Positions 1-11,416 of a stretch of DNA of 64,000 bases are shown in pieces. Below the pieces are notes generated by a model. It was not told the DNA's origin and ran no database searches. It was given only the letters and a program-made list of their open reading frames with translations. The stretch is taken from assembly GCF_031753505.1 (NCBI RefSeq), contig NC_089691.1:20594085-20658084 (forward strand). Reading direction: 5' to 3'. The position numbers were made by a program, and so were the translations under genes. Numbering within the stretch: the stretch's first letter is position 1; each line of letters starts with the position of its first letter. This stretch comes from Anomalospiza imberbis (lineage: Eukaryota; Chordata; Aves; Passeriformes; Viduidae).

Positions 1-42
1 GCTGGGACTGGAGCATGTGCAGAGGGCACCAGGAGCCACTGG

Positions 43-480
43 TGCCTTAGGATTTCAGCTTTTCTATTTTCCATCTATTTGTAACCCTGCAGTTCTTTAG
101 TGTGTAACTCCAAACTCCACACACAGTGTGAGCTGCTGCTTCCCCATTTGGGGCAGACACAACAATTCCTCTCCAGGCCTGGCAGTCAAGGACACCTCAC
201 TGCCTCAGGCCAGAGAGATGGGAACAAAAGTGAGTTGGGGGAGCAAACTTGGGGTCAATGACTTCATTACCTGAAGCTGGAATTGGCAGATTCACCCCCA
301 ATATGCAAATGGACCAAACTTATCAAAGTGTGAAAACCTGTGACCCATTGTCCATTTTTGGGTGTAGCCCCTGGGGGGCTTTGTCTGCCCTAAATGTACC
401 TGGAGCCCTTCAATAAATAGAACAGCTTTTTATTCCCTTCATTCTGTCTGGCCTCTGTTTTTAGGTAGCCCCAAAAGGCA
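43..480 (+). mobile_element. Probable solitary endogenous-retrovirus LTR
   Basis: The segment opens with TGCCTTAGG and closes with CCAAAAGGCA, so its ends form the short inverted TG...CA pair typical of retroviral LTRs. A polyadenylation signal (cttcaataaatag) lies near 410, followed by a T/G-rich stretch like a U5 region. No exact flanking target duplication is visible, so the boundaries are tentative. No gag, pol or env frame lies nearby, which fits a solo LTR left by recombination. Family assignment is not attempted. Confidence 0.5.
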
Positions 481-1348
481 TCACTACAGAACCCAAGGGT
501 TTTACCATCAGGTCATTCCTCCTTTATCCCAATCCAAGGTCAGGGCATTCCCAGCAAACTCCTCACTCTGTTTTTCCAAGTGTGAAATTTCTGGCCAGAA
601 ACACACCAAAGCTTTTTAGCAGCCCATCCCTTTTTCCCTCCTCTCCCAGGAACAGCCCTGCAGAAGAAGAACCTGACACAGCTCACGTTGGCACTGGAGC
701 TGCTGGGAAGGCACTTGGGCATTGTCAGGATTCATGCTTGGTGCCTTCCTTAATTTGTGGGATGTGCTCCCCATCTCCCCTGCATACCAATGATGTGTTA
801 CGTGCAGAAGAGATGGATGGCACTGAGTGAAATATTTTTGGATGATTAAGAGGAAAAATGAGGAGCAGAAATGTAAGGAAAGATCCTCTCACCTGTCTGT
901 GATCACAAAAATGTTGGTGCATGGCAACAGCAGTTTCTGCACCAACACAGACCCCATGTAACTCTGCAGGGATGGCTCTAATTTCCAGGTTTTCTCATTT
1001 GTATGGTGGTGACAATGATGGGCAGTGTGCCCAGCATATGAAATACAACAAACAGGATTTAAGAATGAGATTTACCTGATTTTTTACCTCTTACATTCCA
1101 CCTAACCTTTCTACCTGTATTTCTTGGTCTAATCTAATATGACAAACAAACAATACTGGAAGAAATTTAGCATTTTGTCTTTTTTTTTCAGGGGAGATAC
1201 TAAGCTGTAAAGTACTGCTGCTGGCCTTTAATAAAAGGTGAAAATGCTTTGAACAACACTCACACCACTGCAAGACAGAGAAGAACTTAACTACCTGGCT
1301 CAGCTCTCCTGAAAGAAACAGTGAGTTAACTAAGCTGGAATATTGAGC

Positions 1349-1353
<5 letters not shown>
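481..1353. other. Unique sequence, nothing recognised
   Basis: No repeat family, exon or RNA gene is recognised here. The short open frames have no recognisable domains and no supporting splice context. Confidence 0.5.

Positions 1354-1395
<42 letters not shown>
1354..1395. repeat. (TA)n microsatellite
   Basis: About 20 uninterrupted TA dinucleotides directly precede the 5' truncation point of the CR1 fragment at 1404. Such tracts are length-polymorphic. Confidence 0.95.
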
Positions 1396-1397
<2 letters not shown>

Positions 1398-1403
1398 ATA
1401 CTG

Positions 1404-1579
1404 AGGTATTAGGCAGATAGATATGAAGAAAAAAATCCTTCCCTGTGAAAGTGGAGAGGCCCTGGCAAGGTTGGACAGGGCTTGGAGCAGCCTGGGTTAG
1501 TGGAAGGTGCCCCTGCCCTTGGAATGGGATGGGATTTAAGGTTCTTCCGGCCCAAACCACTCTGTGATGATTTTATGAG
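1404..1579 (+). mobile_element. CR1: CR1 LINE 3' fragment
   Basis: Aligns by eye to the CR1 3' end: 'cttccctgtgaaagtggagaggccctggca', then a jump straight to 'aggttggacagggcttggagcagcctgg', then 'ctctgtgatgattttatga'. The block that normally lies between (the 'gcccagagcagctgtggctgcccc' part) is missing, so this copy has an internal deletion of several tens of bases. Non-functional 5'-truncated retroposon. Confidence 0.9.
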
Positions 1580-2700
1580 ACAGACATTGCATGCAAATCA
1601 TCTTCTGTCCTGCTGAGAAGCTGGAATGCTGTAGGTAGTGAACACTGTAAGCTTTTATGAGAGGATAACTAGGAAACAGCTTTTATTATTCCAATAAATA
1701 CCATTTGCATTCAGACAGCACTAAATAATGTCCACAAACACATGAAAATAGAGTCACTGGCTGAGAGAGCTTGCAGTGGAAAAGACAAGTTTTATTTACT
1801 TTTTAGAAACCTTTTAGTTCCTTAAAGCAGCAAAATATGATTTCATAATTATTACCTTATGCTGTCCTGACATTTACATTACCATACAGTGCTGAAAGCC
1901 AGAAAATACCAACTGTTCTGCAGAGGATTTTGTTCTCTGCAGGGTAGGAAATCTATTAACTGCATTCAGACCTGTACATGTATTATTAAAAAAAACCACA
2001 CTGGTGGATTGCAGGATTGGGAGAGCTTGGAGGCTGAACTCTATGTGGAGCTGCACAATATGGATCAATGAATGACAAATTTGGATTTGGAAGGGTTAAA
2101 GGGGTTTTATGAAGTCCCCTATTCCAGGGATAGGTGGCCTTAATCAGGACCTGGGCTGAGAAGGGGATGGAAAAAGGTAACAAAATGTAAGATACATTCC
2201 TGGTTTTCTCTATTTCTTGGTGCAAAGGTCGGAGCACTGCTGGGAATGTGTGCAGATCTGTATAATGATCAGAAATACTGCACTGGTCCCTATTACCAGC
2301 ACTTCCTGAAATGTATAAACTCTGCCCATGAAAGAGGATGATAAGGTGGGAATTAGAGACGGGGACTTACTCCAAACCCTTTTACATCCCAAGCAATGTC
2401 TCACCTCCAAGGGTCACCCAGACCCCGGTTTCTGCAGAGAGATTTAATCAATCCCCTCCCAACCTCAGCACCCACTGCTCACACCAGTGACATTTAGCAG
2501 GAATTGGGAAGGGCACAGGGCAGCACTCCTTTTTCCAATTCTCACTGGACTGATGAATGGCTTCTGTAAAATGTTAAATCCTCACTTTTCCTGCCTCTCA
2601 GAGTCGCAGCATTTCCCAATCTGTTGCATGCAAATAAAAACCTTATTTAAAAAAACCTTTATAAAATCAAAGCTTAAGCCTGTTACTTCAATTAAGTGCA
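1580..2700. other. Unique sequence, nothing recognised
   Basis: AT-rich sequence with only short open frames on both strands. No repeat family, splice-bounded exon or RNA gene is recognised. Confidence 0.5.
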
Positions 2701-3020
2701 ACTAGTAGCTAACTTGCTAATTCCCATAAGAAAAAAATTTAAAAATAAAAATTAGGTTACATAACAATCTATTCTTATTAAAAAAAATAAGATGCACCTA
2801 CAAAAACAGAAGTTTACCTCATAAAACCCCATAAAAAATTGTAAACTAATAAAAAAATAAAATAATTAAATAAACACCCTAGCCGTTTACCAACCAATAA
2901 ACTGAGTGCCAATTAACCCATTAGATTTAACACAGCACCTTCTAATATTCCTATAAAAATATAAACTATACAATAAAAATTCAGGTTTCCTACATAAAAA
3001 AGAATCAAAAATCCCATCTA
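2701..3020. other. A-rich, strongly G-poor stretch of unknown origin
   Basis: The plus strand is rich in A and C but has few G. A hand count of 2701-3000 gives about 20 G against about 54 C, with roughly 75% A+T. It is not a simple repeat and has no open frame of note. It could be an old element decayed under a strand-biased process, or low-complexity DNA. The family is not recognised. Confidence 0.5.
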
Positions 3021-3369
3021 TTTCTATTGCAACACCAACCCAAACTGTGCCCTGATCACTCAGGGGAGAAGGGCGTAAGCAGTAACAGCTCTTCCCTCAT
3101 GGCAAAGGGACACTCCCCAAAGTCCAACCTTGAATTCCCTCTGCCTTGAGCCTGGGGCTCTCTCCTTATCCCTCATCCTCAGGAGTGAGGATGGAAAAGG
3201 GGTGGGACAAGGGTGGGACAGGGATGGGACATTCCCACACTGCCTGTCAGCTTTGCCCAGACCCTGACTCGTGGCATTGGATGGGTGCCATCACCTATTA
3301 ATTCATCTCTCAGCTGATGATGGGGACCCAAGTACCTGCAGGGGTCTCCAGAGGACTATTCCTCATGGC
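3021..3369. other. Unique sequence, nothing recognised
   Basis: Includes a small degenerate repetition, 'ggggtgggacaagggtgggacagggatgggac' near 3200-3230, with an approximately 10-base unit. Nothing else is recognised. Confidence 0.5.
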
Positions 3370-3538
3370 CAGAACCTGGGAAGGACTGGCACAGGGTGCC
3401 CAGAGCAGCTGTGGCTGCCCCTGGGTCCCTGGCAGCGCCCAAGGCCAGGCTGGACAGGGCTTGGAGCAGCCTGGGACGGTGGGAGGGGGCAGAGGATGGA
3501 AACGCTGAAGGTCCCTCCCAACCCAAGGATTCCATGAG
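3370..3538 (+). mobile_element. CR1: CR1 LINE 3' fragment
   Basis: Carries the consecutive CR1 blocks 'ggcacagggtgcccagagcagctgtggctgcccctgg', 'aaggccaggctggacagggcttggagcagcctgggac' and the tail 'aacccaaggattccatga'. Its GC-richness creates open frames on both strands that are not genes. Confidence 0.92.
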
Positions 3539-4079
3539 GAGCCCTTCCCTGCAATGAGCAGAGATGGGAGGAGGCCCTGGCCAGGCAGTGGCTGCTCCAG
3601 CAGCTCTGGATGAGGGATGTATTTCTGTATTCCACACATTTCTCTGTTCCACACAACACCCTCCGTGGGAAGGAAGAGCTGGGCCAGGAGCTTGTTCCCT
3701 ATTGCCCTGACAGACTAAAGATTCCACTGCCTCCCTCCTTGTCCTCCTGTCACCAGGAGGTGCAAGGTTGTTCCTCCGTGTCCTTGACACCAAACAGGGC
3801 CAGGCAGTGCGTGGCAGTTATCTTTAAATTGGAAAATAATTTAAAGCTGCAGTCCTGACACTCCATCTGCTTTGGAGAGGCCAGCGCAGCCTCATTATAG
3901 ATAAAAATCACAAATTAAGGTGTCTCCTCTCATTGACTGAAGAGTTTCCTTCAGAGATAATTCAGAACAAAAATCTAACTTTTGTGTTCTGAATTTTCTG
4001 TGAAGGAGCCCTGTCCCCCTTCCCATCACTCTGGCAGTAATGGAAATTACCCATGGCATCCACATCAAGCATCTCAGGA
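3539..4079. other. Unique sequence, nothing recognised
   Basis: No recognised repeat or gene. The open frames here run out of the CR1 copy just upstream. Confidence 0.5.
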
Positions 4080-4560
4080 TATCACATCTGCTCGTCCCCT
4101 TTGTTTCTGGATTAATTATTAGTTGGATGGTCAGAACAGTAAATGTTGATGCTCCACTGTTTCCACAGCACTTCAGTGAGAGAAATGGCTTCGTTTCTAA
4201 TTTAGAGGCAATCTAGAACTTTTTGAAAACAAGGATAAATGTAATTTTCCTAAAATTAAAGTCCTTAAGTTTACAGAGAAAATACCATATTACAGGTAAG
4301 ATGATTTATGTAATTAAAAATACTCATGTACTATTAATAATCTTAATTTGCATGAGCATTAGGTCATTTTTATGTAATTAGCTGAAGCAGAAGGTTTTTT
4401 GTCAATTAAACTAATTGTTTTTCACACTAGGTGTAGACTGAATATTGATCTTTTTTATTCAGCTCACTTACATAAGCAAATGAGATCTAATTGCATCCTT
4501 ACCACATCATTACTCAGTTATTGTAAATTACAGAACATAGACTCTCTCACACAATAACAC
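4080..4560. other. AT-rich stretch dense in TAAT motifs; possible conserved non-coding element
   Basis: Rich in homeodomain-type cores (taattatta, gtaattaaaaa, tgtaattagc, ctaattg) and an octamer-like 'aatttgcatgagcat' at about 4344. No transposon signature is seen. This is the composition typical of vertebrate developmental enhancers, but conservation cannot be tested from one sequence, so this is inference only. Confidence 0.2.
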
Positions 4561-5117
4561 TTTCTTTGTGCTACTGCTGTTGAAGAGATGCTGCTTAATT
4601 TGGGAACTTCAAACTCTGCTTTCCATCTGTCGATTTAGGACAAATTTGCATTGTAGTGTTTGTCTCCTTAGTAGTTAAGGTAACGTTCAAGTGTTTTAGA
4701 AGGATAAAGGAAATGCACAAAACAGCACCTGTGTCTTTCAAAAACCAGTCAGAAGAGAGATCAGCCAAGCAATGACAGCTCCCACATACAAATCATGACA
4801 GGAATTTTAGATTTAATAATTAATCTCAACTTTGTAAAGAATTTGTGCTTTTGGCTTAACAAAGGTTCAAAAAACCAAGAATATTCACAGATTTAGTTGT
4901 GAGATTTTTGCTTTTGTTGATTTTTTTTTGTTGTTGTTGTTGTTGGCTGGGTATTTTATATTTTTGTTTGTTTTTTAATGCCTCCACATTGGGGCAGGGG
5001 AGCAAAAATTACATGTCGTGTTTTACCTGTAGCAAATTCCAGACTCTCAACAGCTTTACTGGTTGTTCCACTTCACACTGGCTGGTTTTATTATGATGGG
5101 ATAGAGAAATGATAATT
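4561..5117. other. Unique sequence with a short (TTG)n tract
   Basis: Contains a T run followed by about six TTG units at 4921-4945. No gene or other repeat is recognised. Confidence 0.6.
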
Positions 5118-5364
5118 CACAGAATCACTGGGTTGGAAGAGACCTTCAAGATCATCGAGTCCAACCCAGCCCCAACACCTCAACCCTGGCACCCAGTGCC
5201 ACATCCAGGCTTTGTTAAACACACCCAGGAATGGTGACTCCACCACCTCCCCGGGCAGCCACTCCAGAACTTTATCACCCTTTCTGTAAAAAACCTTTTC
5301 CTAATATCCAGCCTAAATTTCCCTTGGTGCAGCTCAAGGCTGTGCCCTCTCGATCTGTGCCTGA
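5118..5364 (-). mobile_element. CR1: CR1 LINE 3' fragment (first of a head-to-tail pair)
   Basis: Begins in the inverted tail 'cacagaatcactgggttggaagagacc', continues through 'atcatcgagtccaacccagcc' and 'tggtgactccaccacctccc', and reaches 'ttcctaatatccagcctaaatttccc'. This is a relatively intact and probably younger CR1 3' end. A second, partial CR1 body follows in the same orientation. Confidence 0.93.
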
Positions 5365-5550
5365 TCCTCACCTTGTCCTCAGCCCAGAGCACTGAGTGCC
5401 ACATCCAGCCCTTCCTTGGACACCTCCAGAGATGGGGACTCCACCCCATCCCTGGGCAGCCCCTTCCAATGCTTTCCATGAAGAAATTCCTCCTGATATC
5501 CAGCCTGAACCTTCCCTGGCACAGCTTGAGCCCCTTGCCAGGACATTTTG
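5365..5550 (-). mobile_element. CR1: CR1 LINE fragment lacking the 3' tail
   Basis: Repeats the order seen in the preceding copy: 'cactgagtgccacatccagcccttccttggacacctccagagatggggactcc', then 'ctgatatccagcctgaaccttccctggc'. It lacks the tail block, so it is either a second copy whose 3' end was interrupted or an internal duplication of the first. Confidence 0.85.
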
Positions 5551-6633
5551 CCTTTTAGCACCTGAGCTGCTGTGCTGAAGCTGCAGCACCCCCAGGCAGC
5601 CCCCACTGCTTACTCAACCATGGGGTTAATTTGTGCATTCTGTCCAAAATGAAGACATTTTCAAGAATTTGTTGTTCCAGCAGAACTCTGAATGTTTTGC
5701 AAAGAAAATCATAGCAGTGTTTCTGCTGCAAGTCAGGCTGGAAAAAATGCTCCTGAAGAGAAGTCACTGGGAACAACAATGTGTCTTGATGCTGTACAAA
5801 TTGCTTCCCTTAAAAAATAAGAAATGAACAGTACTTAGGCTTGATGGATTGTTTGTTCTCCTCACTTGTTAAAATTCTCTGGTGCTGAAGCTGGGCCATA
5901 TGGAGCAGAGCTGTTGGTGTCAGAGCTCGGATGCCAGCTGCCTACATTCTTCTAGCAACTGCATCTGGATTTCTCAGCACTCCAGATTCAGAATTAAAAG
6001 CAAAAATGCTAATTTCCAAAAAGAAAACACTTTTTCCCCCACCATTAAAAAAAAAAAATAAGGGGGAAAAAGAAATCAAGTCACTCCAGTCCATGAAAGT
6101 GGAGGCAAAAGGATTCCACACAACTGTCTGCCTGCTGAGCTGCCTTTACTCATCCCACGGCCAGTACTTCCCCAGTGCAACTGGGAGGTGAAATACATCC
6201 ACTGTGGCATGGCCAGAGAGGGCTTAGGGGAGTGCATTTATTGCTCAGTGAAGTGGAGCTCCCAGCACTTGCAGAATCAGGCAGAGAAGCTCAGCTGGCG
6301 AGCAGGAACTTGTTAAACCACTATAAAACAGTCGTGTTCAATTTTGTACCATGAGCCTACACAACGAGGGGGGTGGAAAGAAAAAAAAAATCTTTAAGAA
6401 CAAACAGTCTACCATCAGCTAAATTTAACCACTTCAGCAGAATCAGAGCTGTGGAAAACACCCTTCCCATGAGCACAGGGTATTGGTGCAGTGAGTGAAA
6501 AATCCACTGGCTCCTTTAACACGTTCCCTAAGAAATGGGAGCATCTGAATTTAGGGTCTTGGTCTGGATCTGCTGATTCTTAAAAGTGCAAAGAAAGCCT
6601 TCCACAACCCCAATAAAACATCCCACTCAATAA
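5551..6633. other. Unique sequence, nothing recognised
   Basis: Contains short A runs (about 6050 and 6383). No exon, RNA gene or repeat family is recognised. Confidence 0.5.
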
Positions 6634-6866
6634 GGAACAGGACAAGAGGGAATGGTCTAAAGTTGAGCCAGGGCAGGTTTAGGTAGGATATTAGGGGAAA
6701 TTTCTTCACTGAAGGTGTGGCCAGGCATTGGAACTTCCAAGGACAGTGGTGGAGTCGCTTCCCTGGAAGTGATCAAAGTTTGGATAGGGTTCTTATGGCC
6801 ATGGCTTAATTGTGATTTCATTCAGTCTTAAAAGTCTTTTCCAGCCTTAATGATTCCATAATCTAA
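6634..6866 (+). mobile_element. CR1: CR1 LINE 3' fragment, older
   Basis: Shows 'aggacaagagggaatgg', 'aggtaggatattaggggaaatttcttcactgaaggtgtgg', 'cattggaac', 'gtggtggagtcgcttccctggaagtg' and the tail 'ttccagccttaatgattccata'. It follows the general CR1 order rather than the 'ggacagggcttggagcag' subfamily and is more diverged. Confidence 0.9.
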
Positions 6867-8907
6867 AAATTCATTCAGATATTTAAGCCTATCCTGGAGA
6901 AATGTAGCACTTCTTTAGAACAGTGAGAACCACCCTCAAACCCAGCCTGATCACACAGACTGTCAACAAGCAGCAAATATTTACATGGTTCTAAAACATC
7001 TCAAACTCACCAGTTGTGCAGTTTTACTCCTGTTTAATCAGAAGCAGAAATTAAGGTGATAACACAGTCCCTTACAGGAAGGGAATTTTTCAGCATTAGG
7101 GCCCTGCCTTCTTAAGGCACAAAAGCCACAGTGCAAAGGCCACAGTGCAGAGCAGAAGGCCACATATTAATTTAAAAATATCCATTTATCCAGCAGCTTC
7201 AGGTGAATAATAACACATTCAGGACAGCACTAGGTACAATTCCCATCAACATAATACCTGTTCTATTCCACAGCAGAAGGAGGAAGAGACCTTTGTTAGC
7301 AACACACAAAAGCACTGCAAATCACACCCAGCCCCACAGGGCAAAGTTTGGACTCTCCTCTCAAATACTGCACCAAGACACACTTGGAGACACAAAATAT
7401 CTGCTTGGAGGGATCAATGAATTCTGGGAAAAATAGAATTTATTATCATCTGGTGGGCCATAAGTAGGATTTACTTCTTGATCTACACCTCAGATGTGCA
7501 ACTTGTAACATATTCTTAATTTACACTCTGCACTGGAGTTTCTGGCTATGTCCCTGCTTTGAATTTTATTTTTCAAGACTCAAATATTGCTGTCCTATAG
7601 GTATGGAAACCAACAGCAGCCATTTCACCATAGGCAGCTTAGCCAGCTACAAGATTTTCAGTTCCAGCACATTAATTTCTGTTTATTCATCATTATTTTG
7701 CTCCACAAGGTGGTGATTTTGCATATTTGAGAGCCCAGGATGAAAACACATCTCAAGCCCAGCCTGACACTCAGAAGGGATTGAGAGCAGACTGAAATCC
7801 TGCTCCTCCTTGCCTTGAGCTATAGTTTCAAACACCTTTCTACATATTCCCAGATTGCTAAGTAGAGAAGCTTCCTTTGAAATCTGCAGCCCTTTGCCTT
7901 TTTCTTTATGCAGAAAGAACAAACTTTGGGTACTGTTTGCTGCTTTGGTTTCAGGCATACTGGAATAATGAACAGAGAGAGGAAGGAGGACTCTGAGTAA
8001 CAAAAGCAATATCCAAAAAATAGGTGTAATGTACATTTGGGATCATCTCTCAGCAGCTGATACTGGTTACAGAGAATCAGTCTTCAGAACTATTTCTAGA
8101 AAATCCTGTATTGTCTCTTTGTACCACTAATAAATAAAAAGACAAAACCATTACCACGATTCAATTATTGGTGTAAATCAGAAATTAAACAATAATGATT
8201 TAAATCAGAATTAAAGCACTCTATCTTTTTATTTCTCATACATTTTAATGCTGAACATTATGATCTGGAAGCTCCTAAAGCAAATGAAAACCTCAACCAT
8301 ATTCCCCCAGCATCTTTATATTTACCTCCACTAGAGCTAACACACTGAAAGGGTACCAATTTTACTCATTTAAAATATTTATTCCTAAAGTATTTTTGAC
8401 CAGCTGTTGACGAACTACTGTAACACAATGTATAGGCAAATATGTCAAGAATAACTTTCTCCTTGAACAATTTCCTTTGCACACACAAAGTCTTCTCTGG
8501 CACCAAGAGGAATCCCAGGGCAGTCAATTAACACACAGCTGCTCATGGGTAGAAAACCCAGCCCTTTATGAATCAGCTTGCAATTTTCCTTTTGTTCTAT
8601 GAACAAAAGCAAAAATGTGAAGGAATGGAGAATGTCAAAGTCTGAAAAACAGCAGGAGCATTCTTGTTTATGCAACAGGTTGAAGCTTCAGCAGGATAGT
8701 CTTTCCTGAAGTGTCTTATTTTAATGATCAGCAAGTAAAACATCAAAGGAATTTCCAATTATCCCTTGATTTTACTAATATGAAGCCAGTACCTTGTTTT
8801 CCAAAAAGTTTTGTTAATATCTGACAATACCTAGAGATTTTTACTGGCTTAATACTCAATTTGAAATTCCCCTTGAGGAACCGACACAGTCTTTCTCTTT
8901 TGGCTTT
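6867..8907. other. Unique sequence with a small 14-bp tandem duplication
   Basis: A 14-bp unit occurs twice, gccacagtgcaaag at 7125-7138 and gccacagtgcagag at 7139-7152. The 117-codon minus-strand frame near 7683-8036 has no recognisable domain. Nothing else is recognised. Confidence 0.5.
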
Positions 8908-9014
8908 TCTGAGCAACCTGGTCTAGAGGGAGGTGTCCCTTCCCATGGTGAGGGACTGGAATGAGATGTTCTTTAAGGTCCTTTCCAACCCAAACAATTC
9001 TAGGATTCCATGAT
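8908..9014 (+). mobile_element. CR1: CR1 LINE 3'-end fragment
   Basis: Short copy covering only the last ~100 bases: 'gagcaacctggtctagagggaggtgtcccttcccatgg', then 'ttaaggtcctttccaacccaaacaattctaggattccatga'. Confidence 0.9.
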
Positions 9015-10693
9015 GACACCACAAATAAGAATATTCCCACGTTTGTCCTGTGCTAGAAAATTTTCTGACATTTATTTACACTGGGTGAGGTATTTGCACA
9101 AAATCCTCACCATCACAGCTCACAGCACAAAGCTCCCTCACCACCCCCAAGTCTCTCTGTTTCCAGCCACACTGAGCAGAGCCAATTAAAAATGCCCCAA
9201 GTCCAAGAACTTTGATTTGGGTTGACTTCAAGCCTTGCTGAATTTTGAAAGGCTCTCTGGTTAACTGAATCCTCATCTACAAAACTCCTTCGTATAACAG
9301 CAGAATGCTTGGAAAAGAAGCAACTCCTGGCTGACTTTAGAGAAGAAAAATCACTCTATAATATTCCTGTACTCAACACTCCGAGGATGTTGCTGGGCAT
9401 AATTTCATCCCAAATCACATATCCTGCACTTCCCACAGGTCCATGGATGGAACAGAAGGATGATACACGACCAAGAACAATCCATTTCCTACTTTTGGGA
9501 AGAATCAGTTGTGTTGTTTAGGGCAGGCATGAAGGTGTTCAAAGGTGCACTCACCAGGAGGGTCTCACATTAAAACCCATCTCCACAAAAGACCTTTTCA
9601 TGGGAAAGGCTCTTTGCAGCTCACCTCGTGCTCTCAGCCTGATCCAAAGCCTATTTAAAGCACTCTGCTCGCCTTGAATGATGCTCAGTAGTTTTAGAAA
9701 GCCTTGCCAAGTGCCTCCAGCTGCCACTGGAATCACCAGGAGCTGCAGGCACTCACTCAGTCCCCTCCGGCAGAACGTTTGTCTCTCCTGCTGCGACTCC
9801 CTTCTCTTCTGCAGCTGCTCCTCCAGCCTTCCTGCTCCAAGAAATCCCTCCCAGGGGAACATCCTGACTCTGGGAATCCACTGACTGCCTCTTCTCCCAG
9901 TAGCTGCTCAATTTAGGATCATTCTTTGTTCCTGGAAGAGGAAAAATTCCTCTGCTCCTCTTGCTTTCTGTAATGTGAGTGTTATTACAACACCTTCCCT
10001 ACATCATTGCTTTGCTTTATTTTATATATATTATAAAATCTGGCATTAAACTTAATCCAGTGGTTTAGAAGCTCCTTTGGTTTATGCACAAATTCTCACT
10101 CCAGATGAGGGGGGGAAAATCCATCAACTGGTTTTTTATTTTTTCCCCAAAGATATATCTTCCATGATTCCCCTCTTTTCCACTTGCTATTACACTTAGG
10201 CTTGAATATAGATTAAGAATTAAAAGTGAAATGAACCCAGTAAAAAATTTACCTGTAGATAACTAGCTCAGACAAAAAGAGAGCTTCATTAGCTTTTTTT
10301 TTTTTGTTCCCCATGTCTTGCTCCTTTTTCAATTTTAAAAAGTGAAATCTCCTGGAATGGTTTCTACAGTCTTTATGACTTCCTTAATGAGTCTTCTGAG
10401 TGATAAAAAGTACAATTAAAAACTGTAGTTCCCTCAGTTAATTCGGATTTTCTCCTTGTGCCACTAGCATGATCAGCTTTACAATCCATTTGATACACCT
10501 TTTCTGGGGCCCATAATTAGGTCCTGAAAAGTTCCCTAAGATCTTAATTTCAGGTCCATCTTCTACAAAAGATTATTTGCAGGAGCGATGTCAGCTTTTC
10601 AAGGTAGAAATACCGACAGAGACAATAGTGTTTCAGTGATTAAATCAGCAAAAATGCTTATGTTGTGAGGTAACGCTCAACGATGGCTGGAGC
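9015..10693. other. Unique sequence, nothing recognised
   Basis: Alternating AT-rich and moderately GC-rich DNA. The overlapping frames at 9551-9916 on both strands show no recognisable domain. No repeat family is seen. Confidence 0.5.
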
Positions 10694-10926
10694 TGTGTCA
10701 GGGAGGTTTAGGTTGGATTTTTGGGAAAGGTTCTTCCCCCAGAGGGTGCTGGGCACTGCCCAGGCTCCCCAGGGACTGGGCACAGCCCTGAGGCTGCCAG
10801 AGCTCCAAGAGTGTTTGGAAAACCCTCCCAGGGATGTCCAGGGTGGGATTTGGGGTGTCTGTGCAGGGACATGTGTTGACTCTTGATCCCTGTGAGTCCC
10901 CTCCAAGTCAGGATATTCTGGTATTC
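10694..10926 (+). mobile_element. CR1: CR1 LINE 3' fragment ('gtgctgggcactgcccaggctcc' subtype)
   Basis: Contains 'aggtttaggttggatttttgggaaaggttcttcccccagagggtgctgggcactgcccaggctccccaggg', then 'gtccagggtgggatttggggtgtctgtgcaggg', ending 'aagtcaggatattctggtattc'. The body differs from the common 'cttggagcagcctggg' copies and matches the copy at 27561-27763, so the two belong to one subfamily. Confidence 0.9.
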
Positions 10927-11290
10927 ACGCTTTGATCCCAGTCTGGAGGTTCCAAGTGTTTCACACCTCACGTTGGCTTGCAGTCAGACACCTCTTCCCT
11001 GCTGGACTGTGCAGTGAAAAGTTATTGGAAACTTATTGAAAAGTTATTCAGTTATTGAGATGTTAAGTCTCCAAAGATAACAAACCTATTTTAGGACATT
11101 ATTTGAAGGAAGAATCCCTGGAGTGGAGCAGCACAGATCACCTCAGAAACTACAAGGGAAGGAATTCAGGTTAAACCAGCTGCTCCCCAAATAATGAGAC
11201 TCCCTGTGTTAAGGGAGGGATGTAAGACAAGGGGTGTAAAACTGCTTAGCTTTGTTAAGAGAGTACCAGAGAGCTGGAGGGTCAGTGTGC
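10927..11290. other. Unique sequence, nothing recognised
   Basis: A short internal repetition of 'gttattgaaaagttattcagttattgag' is seen near 11022-11060. Otherwise featureless. Confidence 0.5.
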
Positions 11291-11416
11291 AAGGCCAGGT
11301 TGGGTGGGATGCTGAGCTCGCTGGGGTAGTGGAAGATGTCCCTGCCCATGGCAAGGGGTGCAATGAGATGGTCTTGAAGGTCCCTTCCACCCAAACCACT
11401 CTGAGATTGCATGAAG
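11291..11416 (+). mobile_element. CR1: CR1 LINE 3'-end fragment
   Basis: Contains 'aaggccaggttgggtgggatgctgagc', 'ggggtagtggaagatgtccctgcccatggcaaggggtg' and 'cttgaaggtcccttccacccaaaccactctgagattgcatga'. Moderately diverged. Confidence 0.9.

Noticed and set aside
3310..3793. Minus-strand frames of 98-145 codons
   Set aside because: They overlap a CR1 fragment and its GC-rich flank, and the frame openness comes from GC content.
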